Below, piece by piece: positions 40,135 to 49,097 of a stretch of 64,000 nucleotides of DNA. The notes under the pieces are model-generated. The model made no database searches. It saw only the letters and a list, made by a program, of their open reading frames with translations, and was not told where the DNA came from. How positions within the stretch are numbered: the stretch's first letter is position 1; every line of letters starts with the position of its first letter. A program made the position numbers and the translations under genes. Source of the stretch: Myxococcota bacterium (GTDB lineage Bacteria > Myxococcota_A > UBA796 > UBA2385); assembly GCA_023150805.1 (NCBI GenBank), contig JAKLKF010000012.1, forward strand, positions 1-64,000. The letters run 5' to 3'.

Positions 40135-41856
40135 CTACTCCTCCGCGAACAGGTTCAGGCTCAGCACGTACAGGCCCTCGGTCCAGGTCCCGTCGTCGTT
40201 GTAGAGCTTGCGACTGTCCGTGATCTCCACGTCGAGGTTCGCGAAGACGGCCGAGAGGGGGTCGCCTTCCGCGCCCGAGCCGGCCAGGTCGCCCAGCAGG
40301 CTGTCGAGGTCGAAGTCCAGGAAGCCGCCGGCCAGGCCGATCATCGTGCCCATGTACTCGCCCAGGCCGGCCACCACCTCGTCCTCGGTGTAGCTCTCCG
40401 GATCGGCGCCGTAGTACAGCAGGGCGCCGCCGGGCACCTCGACACCGAGATCCAGCGCGGTGCCCCCCTCCAGGCCCAGGTTGATCGTGACCTCCAGGCT
40501 GGCCTCCAGCCAGTCCTCGCAGTCGCCGCCCTGCTCGACACCCGCCTCGAAGCGGAAGTCGGGCATGTGGAGCTGGGCGACGGGCAGGATGCTCTCCTTC
40601 ATGCGCACGACGTAGGCGTCGCCCGGGTCCAGGGCCACGCACCAGCCGTCGCCGCTGGGGGCGTCGTCGCCGCCAGGCAGGCCCTCGATGCCCGCGCCGA
40701 TGATGTCGCCGAACATGCCGCCCAGGTCGAGATCGGCCAGCAGCGAGATCAGCGCGTCCTCCAGCAGCAGCTGGAAGGCGCCCTCGTGCAGGGCCAGGCT
40801 GGCGTGGGCGCCGTCCAGGCCGTCGGTCTCGCCCGGGGTGGGGATCGAGGGCGCGCCCTCGTGGGCGGACTCGTTGATGCCGATGCCCAGACCGGCGCCC
40901 AGGCCCTGGTCGTCGGTCCACAGGCTGGAGAGCTGCGCCGCGAGCGTGGTGCCCAGCAGGTCGGTCTCGAAGGCCAGCGGCCCGCCCAGCTCGATGACGC
41001 CGTACTCCTCGATCAGCCAGTCCAGCAGCAGGGTGGACAGGGGCTCGATGAAGGAGCTGATCGCGTCGACGATCAGCTCCAGCAGCCAGCCGTCCAGGCT
41101 GCCCAGCTCGAAGGCGGCCTTGCCGATGTCGATGGCCGCCTCGGAGATGACCAGGGACAACAGCCCCTCGTCGTCCAGCTCGGGGGTCAGCATCACGTCG
41201 GCCAGGATCTGCTCGAAGCCGATCTCGATGGGGATGACGATCCAGCCGTCGAGCGCGTTGATCTCGACGCCGAGCGAGACGTTGCCCATCACGACCTGGG
41301 CGGCGATGCCGTCCTCGGAGGGCTCCAGGTAGGCCACGGTGGGATCGTGGGTGACGCCCGTCGCGTAGATGTCGACGTAGTCGGTGTCCAGCGAGGGGAT
41401 GGCGTCGCTGATCATGGTGTCCCAGCCGGTGGCGTCCACGATGCCGCCCACCGCCTCGCCCAGCTTGTCCAGGCCCGCGCCGGTCAGCCGCGCGGTCGCC
41501 TCGCCGGGCCAGGACTCCGACGGGTTCGTGCCGCTGAAGACGGGGATGCGCTCGCGGGCGTACTGGCTGGCCAGGGTCGCCTCGACCTCGATCATCCGGT
41601 AGTCCAGGCCGTCCATCGGCAGGGTGGTCGTGAAGCTGCCGTCCTCGGCGAGCTGCACGGCGACGCCGTCGACGAGCACGCTGGCCGACAGGGGCGCCAC
41701 CTTGCCCGTCACCACCGCCGACTCCTCGCCCAGGAAGAGGCCGTAGGAAGGCGAGGTCACCTCCAGCGACAGCACGTGCGGCGAGGCCGTGAGCGCGTAG
41801 TCCGAGCTGCGGCAGCCGAGCAGGCCGAGGGCGACGGGGAGCAGGGTCACGACCAT
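40135..41856 (-). CDS. Large lipoprotein of unknown function
   Basis: MVVTLLPVALGLLGCRSSDY lipobox; N-terminal Ig-like segment then a long acidic amphipathic region. ATG 41856 preferred over the listed longer ORF. Confidence 0.65.
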   Translation of the reverse strand: MVVTLLPVALGLLGCRSSDYALTASPHVLSLEVTSPSYGLFLGEESAVVTGKVAPLSASVLVDGVAVQLAEDGSFTTTLPMDGLDYRMIEVEATLASQYARERIPVFSGTNPSESWPGEATARLTGAGLDKLGEAVGGIVDATGWDTMISDAIPSLDTDYVDIYATGVTHDPTVAYLEPSEDGIAAQVVMGNVSLGVEINALDGWIVIPIEIGFEQILADVMLTPELDDEGLLSLVISEAAIDIGKAAFELGSLDGWLLELIVDAISSFIEPLSTLLLDWLIEEYGVIELGGPLAFETDLLGTTLAAQLSSLWTDDQGLGAGLGIGINESAHEGAPSIPTPGETDGLDGAHASLALHEGAFQLLLEDALISLLADLDLGGMFGDIIGAGIEGLPGGDDAPSGDGWCVALDPGDAYVVRMKESILPVAQLHMPDFRFEAGVEQGGDCEDWLEASLEVTINLGLEGGTALDLGVEVPGGALLYYGADPESYTEDEVVAGLGEYMGTMIGLAGGFLDFDLDSLLGDLAGSGAEGDPLSAVFANLDVEITDSRKLYNDDGTWTEGLYVLSLNLFAEE

Positions 41857-41962
41857 GATGTCTCCGGATGTCTGGGCCGCAGCACTATAGCCGACCAGGT
41901 GACGGACGGGTGAAGCGCGGGGCGGCGTGCGTGCCTGCAGATCCGGGGCTACCCTGCCGGCG

Positions 41963-43486
41963 ATGCCCACCATGCTCCTGCCCCTGCTGGCCCTGCTCTC
42001 CTGCGGCGAAGACGGCGGCGACGCCCCCGGCCCGGTCCGCCTGGACCGCCCGATCGAGGCCCGCGACGACCAGCCCGACACCGTCGTCGTCATCGTCGTC
42101 GACACCCTGGCCCGCCGCTACGTGCAGCCCTGGGAGCAGGACTGGCAGACCACGCCCGAGCTGGCGGCCTTCTTCCAGGACGCCACCGTGCTGGCCGACA
42201 CCCAGGTCACGCGCGGCCTGACGGGCGTGTCGGTCAGCTCGATCAGCAGCGGCACCTACCCGCGGGTGCACGGCGTGCGGGACAACCGGGACTGGGAGAG
42301 CCCGTGGAACCCGATCCTGACCGAGATGTTCCAGGACGCCGGCTACACCACGCTCGGCTACGCGGCCAACACCTGCCAGTTCATCGACCGCGGCGTCGAC
42401 GAGCGGATGTGCACCTGGAACTGGGAGGTGCCCGACGGCTACGAGACCCAGGCCGCCCGCGACCAGGCGCTGGTGAGCGGCCTCAGCGACAGCCTGCGGG
42501 CGCGCGATCCCGACGAGAAGCTGTTCGTCTGGCTGCACCTCATCAACCCGCACGACCCCTTCAACCCCGAGGAGGAGTGGTACGACGAGTTCCACCCCGA
42601 GGAGTACACGGGGGAGTTGGACCCCGAGGACGAGGCCCAGCTCGACGCCTGGATCCTGGAGGGGCAGGAGCTGACGGCCGAGGACCAGGCCCACCTGGAC
42701 GCCGTCTACGCCAGCCAGGTCCGCGACATGGACCGGCAGCTCGGCGACCTGTTCGACGTGCTGGCCGAGACCGGGCGGTGGGACGACAGCGTCGTCCTGT
42801 TCACCGCCGACCACGGCGAGGAGCTGGGCGCCCACCACAGCTACTTCTACCACGGCTGCTCGGCCTACCAGCAGACCATGCAGGTCGCGACGGCCATCCG
42901 GGCGCCCGGGCGCCTGCCGGCCGGGCTGTGGATCGACACCCCCGTGAGCAGCGTCGACCTGGCCCCCACGCTGGCCGACCTGGCTGGCATCGGCTGGGAG
43001 GGCTACCGCGACGGCGAGACCCTGCTCTCCGAGCTGCAGACCGGCGTGGTCGAGGAGCGGCCCGTCTTCTTCGAGCGCTCGCTGTCCACCGCCGGCGTCG
43101 TGTACCAGGGGCACCGCTACATCCTCGACGTGAACGAGGGCTTCGACGAGTGCAAGCCCTTCGACCTGTCCGACGCCGTCTTCCCCGGCGAGTACGAGGA
43201 GCTGTACGACCACGCGCTGGACCCCGACGAGCAGCTCAACATCGCCGCCGACGACGAGCAGACCCTGGCGGAGCTGCGCGAGCTGACCTGCGAGTGGATC
43301 ACAAGCGACGTCTGGGTGAGCCTGCGCTCGGACGAGACCCACCCGCTGGCCACCGCCTGCCGCGACGTGCTGGGCATCGAGTGGACGACCGAGGACGAGG
43401 ACGGCGGCGGGTGCAGCGCCCTGGGCGGCGGAGGCGGCCTGCTGCTGGCGCTGGCCGGGCTGCTGGGCACCCGTCGGCGCCGCTGA
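41963..43486 (+). CDS. Sulfatase/alkaline-phosphatase-superfamily lipoprotein with MYXO-CTERM-like tail
   Basis: LLALLSCGEDGG lipobox; DTVVVIVVDTLARRY...VVLFTADHGEELGAH; C-terminal GGGCSALGGGGGLLLALAGLLGTRRRR. Confidence 0.82.
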   Translation: MPTMLLPLLALLSCGEDGGDAPGPVRLDRPIEARDDQPDTVVVIVVDTLARRYVQPWEQDWQTTPELAAFFQDATVLADTQVTRGLTGVSVSSISSGTYPRVHGVRDNRDWESPWNPILTEMFQDAGYTTLGYAANTCQFIDRGVDERMCTWNWEVPDGYETQAARDQALVSGLSDSLRARDPDEKLFVWLHLINPHDPFNPEEEWYDEFHPEEYTGELDPEDEAQLDAWILEGQELTAEDQAHLDAVYASQVRDMDRQLGDLFDVLAETGRWDDSVVLFTADHGEELGAHHSYFYHGCSAYQQTMQVATAIRAPGRLPAGLWIDTPVSSVDLAPTLADLAGIGWEGYRDGETLLSELQTGVVEERPVFFERSLSTAGVVYQGHRYILDVNEGFDECKPFDLSDAVFPGEYEELYDHALDPDEQLNIAADDEQTLAELRELTCEWITSDVWVSLRSDETHPLATACRDVLGIEWTTEDEDGGGCSALGGGGGLLLALAGLLGTRRRR

Positions 43487-43990
43487 TCAGCTCCCGGTGA
43501 GCTCGCGCTGGCGGGCCTCGCGCGCCCGCAGGCGCATGGCGCGGCGCTCCTCGGCCTGGCGCGCCCGGCGCCGGGCCTCGGGGTCCGCACCCGGATCGAA
43601 GGGCGGCAGGCTGCGCGTCCTGCCCTCGGCGTCCAGCGCGACGAAGGTCAGGTAGGCGCTGCAGCAGTGCTGCCGGGACCCCGTGCGCGGGTCCTCGGCC
43701 TCGATGCGCACCCCCACCTCCATGCTGCTCCGCCAGGCCATGTTCACCTGGCTCTGCAGCACGACCACCATGCCCTGCTTGACCGCCGCCAGGAAGTGGA
43801 GCTGGTCGATGCTGGCGGTGACCACCGCCCCCCGGCTGTAGCGCTGGGCGCTCACCGCCGCGCAGACGTCGATCCAGGCGGCGATCTGCCCGCCGAAGAC
43901 GGTGCCGTGGGCGTTGGTGAACTGGGGGAGGACGATCTGGGTCATCACGGTCTGGTGGACCGCGGGGGCGATGCCGGCGGGGGTGGTCAT
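43487..43990 (-). CDS. Acyl-CoA thioesterase, hotdog fold
   Basis: MTQIVLPQFTNAHGTVFGGQIAAWIDVCAAVSAQRYSRGAVVTASIDQLHFLAAVKQG. Confidence 0.9.
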   Translation of the reverse strand: MTTPAGIAPAVHQTVMTQIVLPQFTNAHGTVFGGQIAAWIDVCAAVSAQRYSRGAVVTASIDQLHFLAAVKQGMVVVLQSQVNMAWRSSMEVGVRIEAEDPRTGSRQHCCSAYLTFVALDAEGRTRSLPPFDPGADPEARRRARQAEERRAMRLRAREARQRELTGS

Positions 43991-44092
43991 GCCGGCTCCC
44001 TATCGAAGCGCGACATGCGGTGACACAGGTCACGACGTGCAACGCCTGCCCCCCGCGTCGCGTGTCGAGACACTGGCCGATGTAACGCTTCG

Positions 44093-45369
44093 ATGCAGAG
44101 CTCCGAGGGTCCCATGCAGCACAGCGCCTTGGCTTGTCCGGCTCGCCGCCGGCGTGGCAACTACAGCCTGATGGTGGCGGTGGCCACGGTCGCGATCCTG
44201 GCCATGGGGGCGCTGACGATCGACGTGGCCTACATGCGCCTGGCCCAGGCCCAGGCCCAGGACGTCGCGGACGCGGCCAGCAACGCGGCGCTGATCGTGC
44301 TCCGCCAGACGGGCAGCCAGTCGCTGGCGCAGCAGGCCGCCGAGAAGGTGATCGCGTCCAACGAGGTGGCGGGGCACCGCCCGGAGCTGGCCGGGATCAC
44401 CTTCGGGCACTGGGACGCCGAGGATCCGGCGCCGGAGCTGGTCGAGAGCGGCGCCAACCCGAACGCAGTGCGGGTGGTGGTCGCACGGGAGGGGGACCAG
44501 GCGGTGCCCCTGTCCCTGTCTCGGCTGTTCGGCAAGGAGGAGTTCGAGGTCCGCGCCTCGTCGACCTCGGCGACGCGCAGCTTCCAGATCGTGTTCGTGA
44601 TGGACATCACGAACTCCTGGAACGAGCGGGACTTCCTGCACGCCAGGGAGGGCGCGCTCGTGTCGCTGGGCATGCTGGCCAACACGGCGACCGGGGTCGA
44701 CGAGGTGGGCATGACGAGTTCACCAACCGCTTCGCCTAGGAGTACACGCCCTTCACCCAGCTTGCCGTCGCGTCCCAAGCCAACGCCGTCGAGGACGCGT
44801 GGGCCGAGCTGAGCACGGCCAGCAAGGCCGGCGTGGACAGCAACCACGGCGACGGCAAGAACTGCACCCTGCACACCGGATCGCGCGAGAACGACTTCAG
44901 CTACAAGTCCAAGGGCGGCTGCTACCCGAAGATGCCGCGCGAGTACCGCGACGAGCCGGGCACCGACCACAGCACCGGCATGCTGCTGGCCAAGCAGATG
45001 TTCGAGGAGTCGCTGTCGGTGGCCGACTACCGCGCGATGATCGTGCTGACCGACGGCCAGCCCAACGGCCTGGGCGCCGCCGGGGTCAAGCGCGGGCAGG
45101 CCGGCTACGTCGAGACCCGCTGGCGCGAGTACCTGGGGCCCGCACCGCGCTCGACGGCGCAGATCCGGACCGCCAGCATCGAGGCAGCCGAGCAGATGTG
45201 GGACGACCTGCGCGTGCACACCTGGGTGATCTCGTTCGTGGCCGACGACTGGATGATGGACCAGATGGCCCAGGGGGACGGCTACTACGTCCGCACCAGC
45301 AACCCCGCCGACCTGGAGCCGATCATGGCGCAGATCATCAGCGAGCTGCCGCTGGCCATCGTCGAGTGA
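44093..45369 (+). pseudogene. TadE/TadG-like pseudopilin with VWA domain, apparently interrupted by a frameshift and an in-frame TAG
   Basis: Frame 44093: RRGNYSLMVAVATVAILAMGALTIDVAYMRLAQAQAQDVADAASNAA...IVFVMDITNSW...GVDEVGM; homology then continues in another frame: DEFTNRFA*EYTPFTQLAVASQ...AMIVLTDGQPNG...IVE*. Confidence 0.75.
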
Positions 45370-45396
45370 AGGCGCCGACGACGCCCGCCGCCGCGG

Positions 45397-45666
45397 TCAC
45401 CGCCGCCGGGGTCCGCGCTCCCGTCCCATGCCGAAGTCGTAGCCCGGGTAGGCCCGCCACATGCACCGGCCGCGCTCGTCGCGGAAGGTGAAGCCGGCGA
45501 TGCGCCCGCAGGGGTCGACGATCACCCGCACCTGGCCATCCTGCGTGGTCTGGCGCGCGGCGTAGGCCGTGGCGTGCGGGGTGGCGGGCACGAACTGCAC
45601 GGAGGCGACGGTGTCGCTCTGTTCAGCGACCACTTCGCTGGCGACGCTGTCGTGGGGACCGTGCAT
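45397..45666 (-). CDS. Small protein of unknown function (89 aa) at the end of the radical SAM operon
   Basis: MHGPHDSVASEVVAEQSDTVASVQFVPATPHATAYAARQTTQDGQVRVIVDPCGRIAGFTFRDERGRCMWRAYPGYDFGMGRERGPRRR; ATG at 45666. Confidence 0.5.
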   Translation of the reverse strand: MHGPHDSVASEVVAEQSDTVASVQFVPATPHATAYAARQTTQDGQVRVIVDPCGRIAGFTFRDERGRCMWRAYPGYDFGMGRERGPRRR

Positions 45667-45829
45667 CGTCCGCTCCTCGGCCTGCCGGGATGGTACCTCG
45701 CGGTGCACCGTGGAACGGTGAAATCGCGTGAAGGGGGCCCAAAGGACTCGCAAGGTCTTGGGATCGTTCCCGGTTGCCCGCGGTCGGGCGACGGGCCGCC
45801 AGGGCCGGTCGCGGCGCGCCGCCGGGGCC

Positions 45830-46948
45830 TCAGCGCACGGGGCTGAAGCCCCGGTCTCCCCAGATGTCCAGGTAGCCCTTCCAGACCCCCTCGCAGCCGT
45901 CCCGCAGCCGGCAGTCGGCGCAGGCCGCGGGCTGGCCCTTGAGGTCCCGCTTCTTGCGGTCCTGCCAGTTGAAGCGCGCGCGCTGCTCGGCCGCGTCGAA
46001 CTGCACGACGGTGCTGGGGTACTGCTTGCCCCGCCCCTCGCCCGGCGGCACCTTGCCCGGCGGAATGACGTCCCCTCCGCCGCTGCGGATCGAGCAGGCC
46101 GTCGAGAGGTCCCGGTACTCGCCCATGTAGCGGCGCAGCAGGGCCTCGCTGCCGCGGAGCGCGGGCGGCAGGACGCACATCGGGAAGCCGCCGAAGGTGA
46201 AGGTGCGGCGGAAGTGGTGCTCGTTGAGCAGGATGGCCTTCACCAGCAGCGGGACGACCTGCTCGTAGCGGGGGGTGAGCTCGGCGTCGCCCTCGGCGTA
46301 GCCCTCAGCCCGGATGAAGTTCACCCGCAGGTCGGACAGGCCCAGGTCCCGGTAGAAGAACTGCATCATCTTCGGCAGGGCCGCGGCGTTCCAGCCGTTG
46401 AGCACGATGTTGACGGACAGGCCGTCGGGCAGGTGCCCCTGGGCTTGCTGCTTGTGCCGCAGGTAGCGCAGGGCCTCGACCTTCTTGTCGAAGTTGCCGG
46501 GCACCCGGGTCAGGCGGTCCTCGAGCGCGGCCGTGTGCCCGTGCATCGAGACCGTGACGCGCGTCAGGCCCGCGTCCAGCAGGCGGTCGGTGAAGTGCGG
46601 AAGCCGCAGCTTGGTCGCGTTGGTCGCGATGGCGACGCGGGTGAAGCCGAGCTTGCGGGCGTAGGCGACGCTGTCGACGATCCGCGGGTAGGTGGTGGGC
46701 TCGCCGCCGAGGAAGCCCACGCTGCGGTAGCCGTCGGCGTAGAAGCGCTCGAGCTCGGCCTGCATCTGCTCGAAGCGCATGTAGCTGCGGTCTTCCTGCT
46801 TGGGCAGGCCGTCGATGCAGAAGACGCAGCGGTTGTTGCACGCCTTGCCGATGTTGATCTCGACGTTGCGGCGCGCGTCGCGATCCGGGTTCCAGGGCTG
46901 GTTGCCCGGGGTCGGCTGCGGCAGGCTGGGGGCGGCGGTGGGCTGCAC
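45830..46948 (-). CDS. Radical SAM protein (Hxs-associated paralogue)
   Basis: CNNRCVFC; GFLGGEPTTYP; VSMHGHTAALEDRLTRVPGNF; C-terminal CADCRLRDGCEG. Confidence 0.9.
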   Translation of the reverse strand: MQPTAAPSLPQPTPGNQPWNPDRDARRNVEINIGKACNNRCVFCIDGLPKQEDRSYMRFEQMQAELERFYADGYRSVGFLGGEPTTYPRIVDSVAYARKLGFTRVAIATNATKLRLPHFTDRLLDAGLTRVTVSMHGHTAALEDRLTRVPGNFDKKVEALRYLRHKQQAQGHLPDGLSVNIVLNGWNAAALPKMMQFFYRDLGLSDLRVNFIRAEGYAEGDAELTPRYEQVVPLLVKAILLNEHHFRRTFTFGGFPMCVLPPALRGSEALLRRYMGEYRDLSTACSIRSGGGDVIPPGKVPPGEGRGKQYPSTVVQFDAAEQRARFNWQDRKKRDLKGQPAACADCRLRDGCEGVWKGYLDIWGDRGFSPVR

Positions 46949-46984
46949 GGAGGCAGTGTAGCCCGAGGGGTCGCCCCCGCAGCC

Positions 46985-48010
46985 TCAGCCCGCGCCGCCC
47001 GAGAAGGGGCGCAGCTCGTCGGTCTGGAAGGACAGGGCGTAGAGGTCGTTGACGCCCATGCAGACCTCGCGGCGCGCGCAGCCCTCGCAGGCGGGCACGT
47101 GGGTGCGCTTGCGGTCGGGCGCCCAGGAGTAGATCCCCGCGAAGGCCACCTTGCCGGGGACGGACTGCCACTCGACGGTGACGCGGGGATCCCAGTGCAG
47201 GTCGTTGCTGCAGCTCCAGTGGGGGCCGAGCAGGCACATCGGCACCCCGAAGAAGCGCAGCACCGCGTCGGGCGCGCGCGCGGGGAGCAGGGGCAGGATG
47301 CGGGCGAGGTCGGCCAGCCGGGGCGCGAGCTCGGTGAAGCGGTCGAAGCCGCCGCCCTCCGCCGTCAGGTTGCTCACGACGATGAGGCGCGCCCCCAGCT
47401 CGCCCAGCAACGCCACCGTGTCGGGGAGCTGCTCGATGTTGCGCGCGGTGACGACCGTGTTGGCGAACAGGCCGAAGCCGGGCTGGCGGCGCGCGAGGCG
47501 CATGGCCGCCGTCACGGTCTCGAAGCTGCCGACGCGGCCGGCGAGCGCGTCGTGGACCGCGGCCGAGGGGCCGTGCACGCTGAACAGGGCCTCGTCGAGC
47601 CACGGCAGCGCCCGCTCCGCGAAGTCGGGACGCGAGAGCATGGTCCCGATGGTCCCGACGCTGGTCCGCATGCCCAGGCGGCGCGCGAGCTGCAGGGCCT
47701 CGACGAAGCGAGGATGGATCGTCGGCTCGCCCCCCGTGAAGTGCACGGAGCGCACGCCGCGGCTGGCGTGCAGGCGGAGCACCGTCGCCACGCGCCCCCA
47801 GGTCACCGGGAAGGCGCGGTAGGACGCCATCCGGTGCTCCTCGCTGCAGAAGGCGCAGCGCTCGGGGCAGTGGTAGGTCAGGTGCAGCTCCAGCCGCTGC
47901 ATCACCTGCCCCTTGGGACCGATCCAAGGGCGCGCGTCGGCCGACAAGCCCAGCTCGCTCTGCTGGGTCGGGCTGGGCAGGTGACCGGGGGACGCCGCGG
48001 GCGAGGTCAT
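46985..48010 (-). CDS. Radical SAM protein (Hxs-associated paralogue)
   Basis: CPERCAFC; HFTGGEPTIHP; FSVHGPSAAVHDALAGRVGSF; C-terminal CEGCARREVCMG. Confidence 0.9.
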   Translation of the reverse strand: MTSPAASPGHLPSPTQQSELGLSADARPWIGPKGQVMQRLELHLTYHCPERCAFCSEEHRMASYRAFPVTWGRVATVLRLHASRGVRSVHFTGGEPTIHPRFVEALQLARRLGMRTSVGTIGTMLSRPDFAERALPWLDEALFSVHGPSAAVHDALAGRVGSFETVTAAMRLARRQPGFGLFANTVVTARNIEQLPDTVALLGELGARLIVVSNLTAEGGGFDRFTELAPRLADLARILPLLPARAPDAVLRFFGVPMCLLGPHWSCSNDLHWDPRVTVEWQSVPGKVAFAGIYSWAPDRKRTHVPACEGCARREVCMGVNDLYALSFQTDELRPFSGGAG

Positions 48011-48014
48011 CGCG

Positions 48015-49097
48015 TCAGCCCCCGCCGGTGGCGGCGCGCGGGCCCCGGCGCTTGGAGGCCAGCCACGCCGGGTAGAGGCCGCGCACCAGCCGGGTCAAGG
48101 CGGCGTCGACCGCCTGGGTCGACGCCCAGACCCCCTCCGGCAGCGCCTGGCGCAGCAGCTCCTCGACCCGGGCGGCGCCCGCCGCGAGCGCATCGGGCGT
48201 GGGGGGTTCGTCCAGGCTGCCCAGCCGGGTCTGTCCACGCAGCCCGTCGAGCTGGCCCGACAGGCCGACGTTGCTGGGGTGGACGCTGCGGTCGGCGTCC
48301 ACGACCAGGCCGGTGTTGAAGAAGGGGGTGGGCGCCCAGGTGAACAGGTTGCGCAGGTAGAGGGGGCGGCCGGCGGCCCACTCCGCCCGGATCCGCTGCC
48401 CGATGGCCGAGAAGCCCGCCTCCAGCGCGTCGAGCTGGGCGGGCCTCCACGGCAGGTAGTAGCCGGGCAGCAGGTTGAAGCGGCGGAAGCCCAGCTCCAG
48501 CAGGTGGGCGAAGTTCTCGGCCGCCCGGGGAGCGGTCGAGGGCGCGATGGTCTGCGTCACGACCAGGCGAGGGGCGCGGAGCAGCGCGGGCAGCAGGTCC
48601 CGCACGTGCTGGTAGCTGTCGGCCACCCCGGGCAGGGCGCGGCGCAGCCCGCGGTGGTCCTCGGGCCGCCCGTCCAGGCTCAGGGTCAAGATGACCTTGG
48701 GCCGGGCCGCGAGGAGGTCGAGCCAGCCGGCGTCGAGCCCCAGCCCGTTGGTGCTCAGGTAGACGCGCCGGATCTCGGGGCGGGCGCTGGCCTCCTCGAT
48801 GGCAGCCCGCACCACCTGGGGCACCAGCAGGGGCTCGCCGCCGAAGAGCTTCACGTCGCCCGGCCGGCGCGCGTCCACGTAGCGGGTGGCGAACAGCGAG
48901 ACGGCCGCGCGCGCGTCCTGCTCCGTCAGCGAGGGCCAGCCGTCCTTGGCGGTCGGGCAGTAGGCGCAGCGCAGGTTGCAGGCCCGCGTCACCGTCAGGA
49001 TCATCGACGGCGGCATCGCCGCTGGCGCCGGGAAGGTCTCCCCGCGCGTCCCCTCACCCAGCACCGGGGCCGTCGGCTCCGCGCTGGGACCTACCAC
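48015..49097 (-). CDS. Radical SAM protein immediately downstream of the His-Xaa-Ser precursor
   Basis: ILTVTRACNLRCAYCPTAKDG; VKLFGGEPLLVPQVV; STNGLGLDAGWLDLL. Start GTG 49097 (overlaps precursor stop) or ATG 49016. Confidence 0.85.
   Translation of the reverse strand: MVGPSAEPTAPVLGEGTRGETFPAPAAMPPSMILTVTRACNLRCAYCPTAKDGWPSLTEQDARAAVSLFATRYVDARRPGDVKLFGGEPLLVPQVVRAAIEEASARPEIRRVYLSTNGLGLDAGWLDLLAARPKVILTLSLDGRPEDHRGLRRALPGVADSYQHVRDLLPALLRAPRLVVTQTIAPSTAPRAAENFAHLLELGFRRFNLLPGYYLPWRPAQLDALEAGFSAIGQRIRAEWAAGRPLYLRNLFTWAPTPFFNTGLVVDADRSVHPSNVGLSGQLDGLRGQTRLGSLDEPPTPDALAAGAARVEELLRQALPEGVWASTQAVDAALTRLVRGLYPAWLASKRRGPRAATGGG

Noticed and set aside
44700-44745. Programmed -1 frameshift or stop-codon recoding (e.g. 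pyrrolysine) in the VWA gene
   Set aside because: No slippery heptamer or evident downstream stem, and both a frameshift and a stop would be needed; mutation or sequencing error is simpler.
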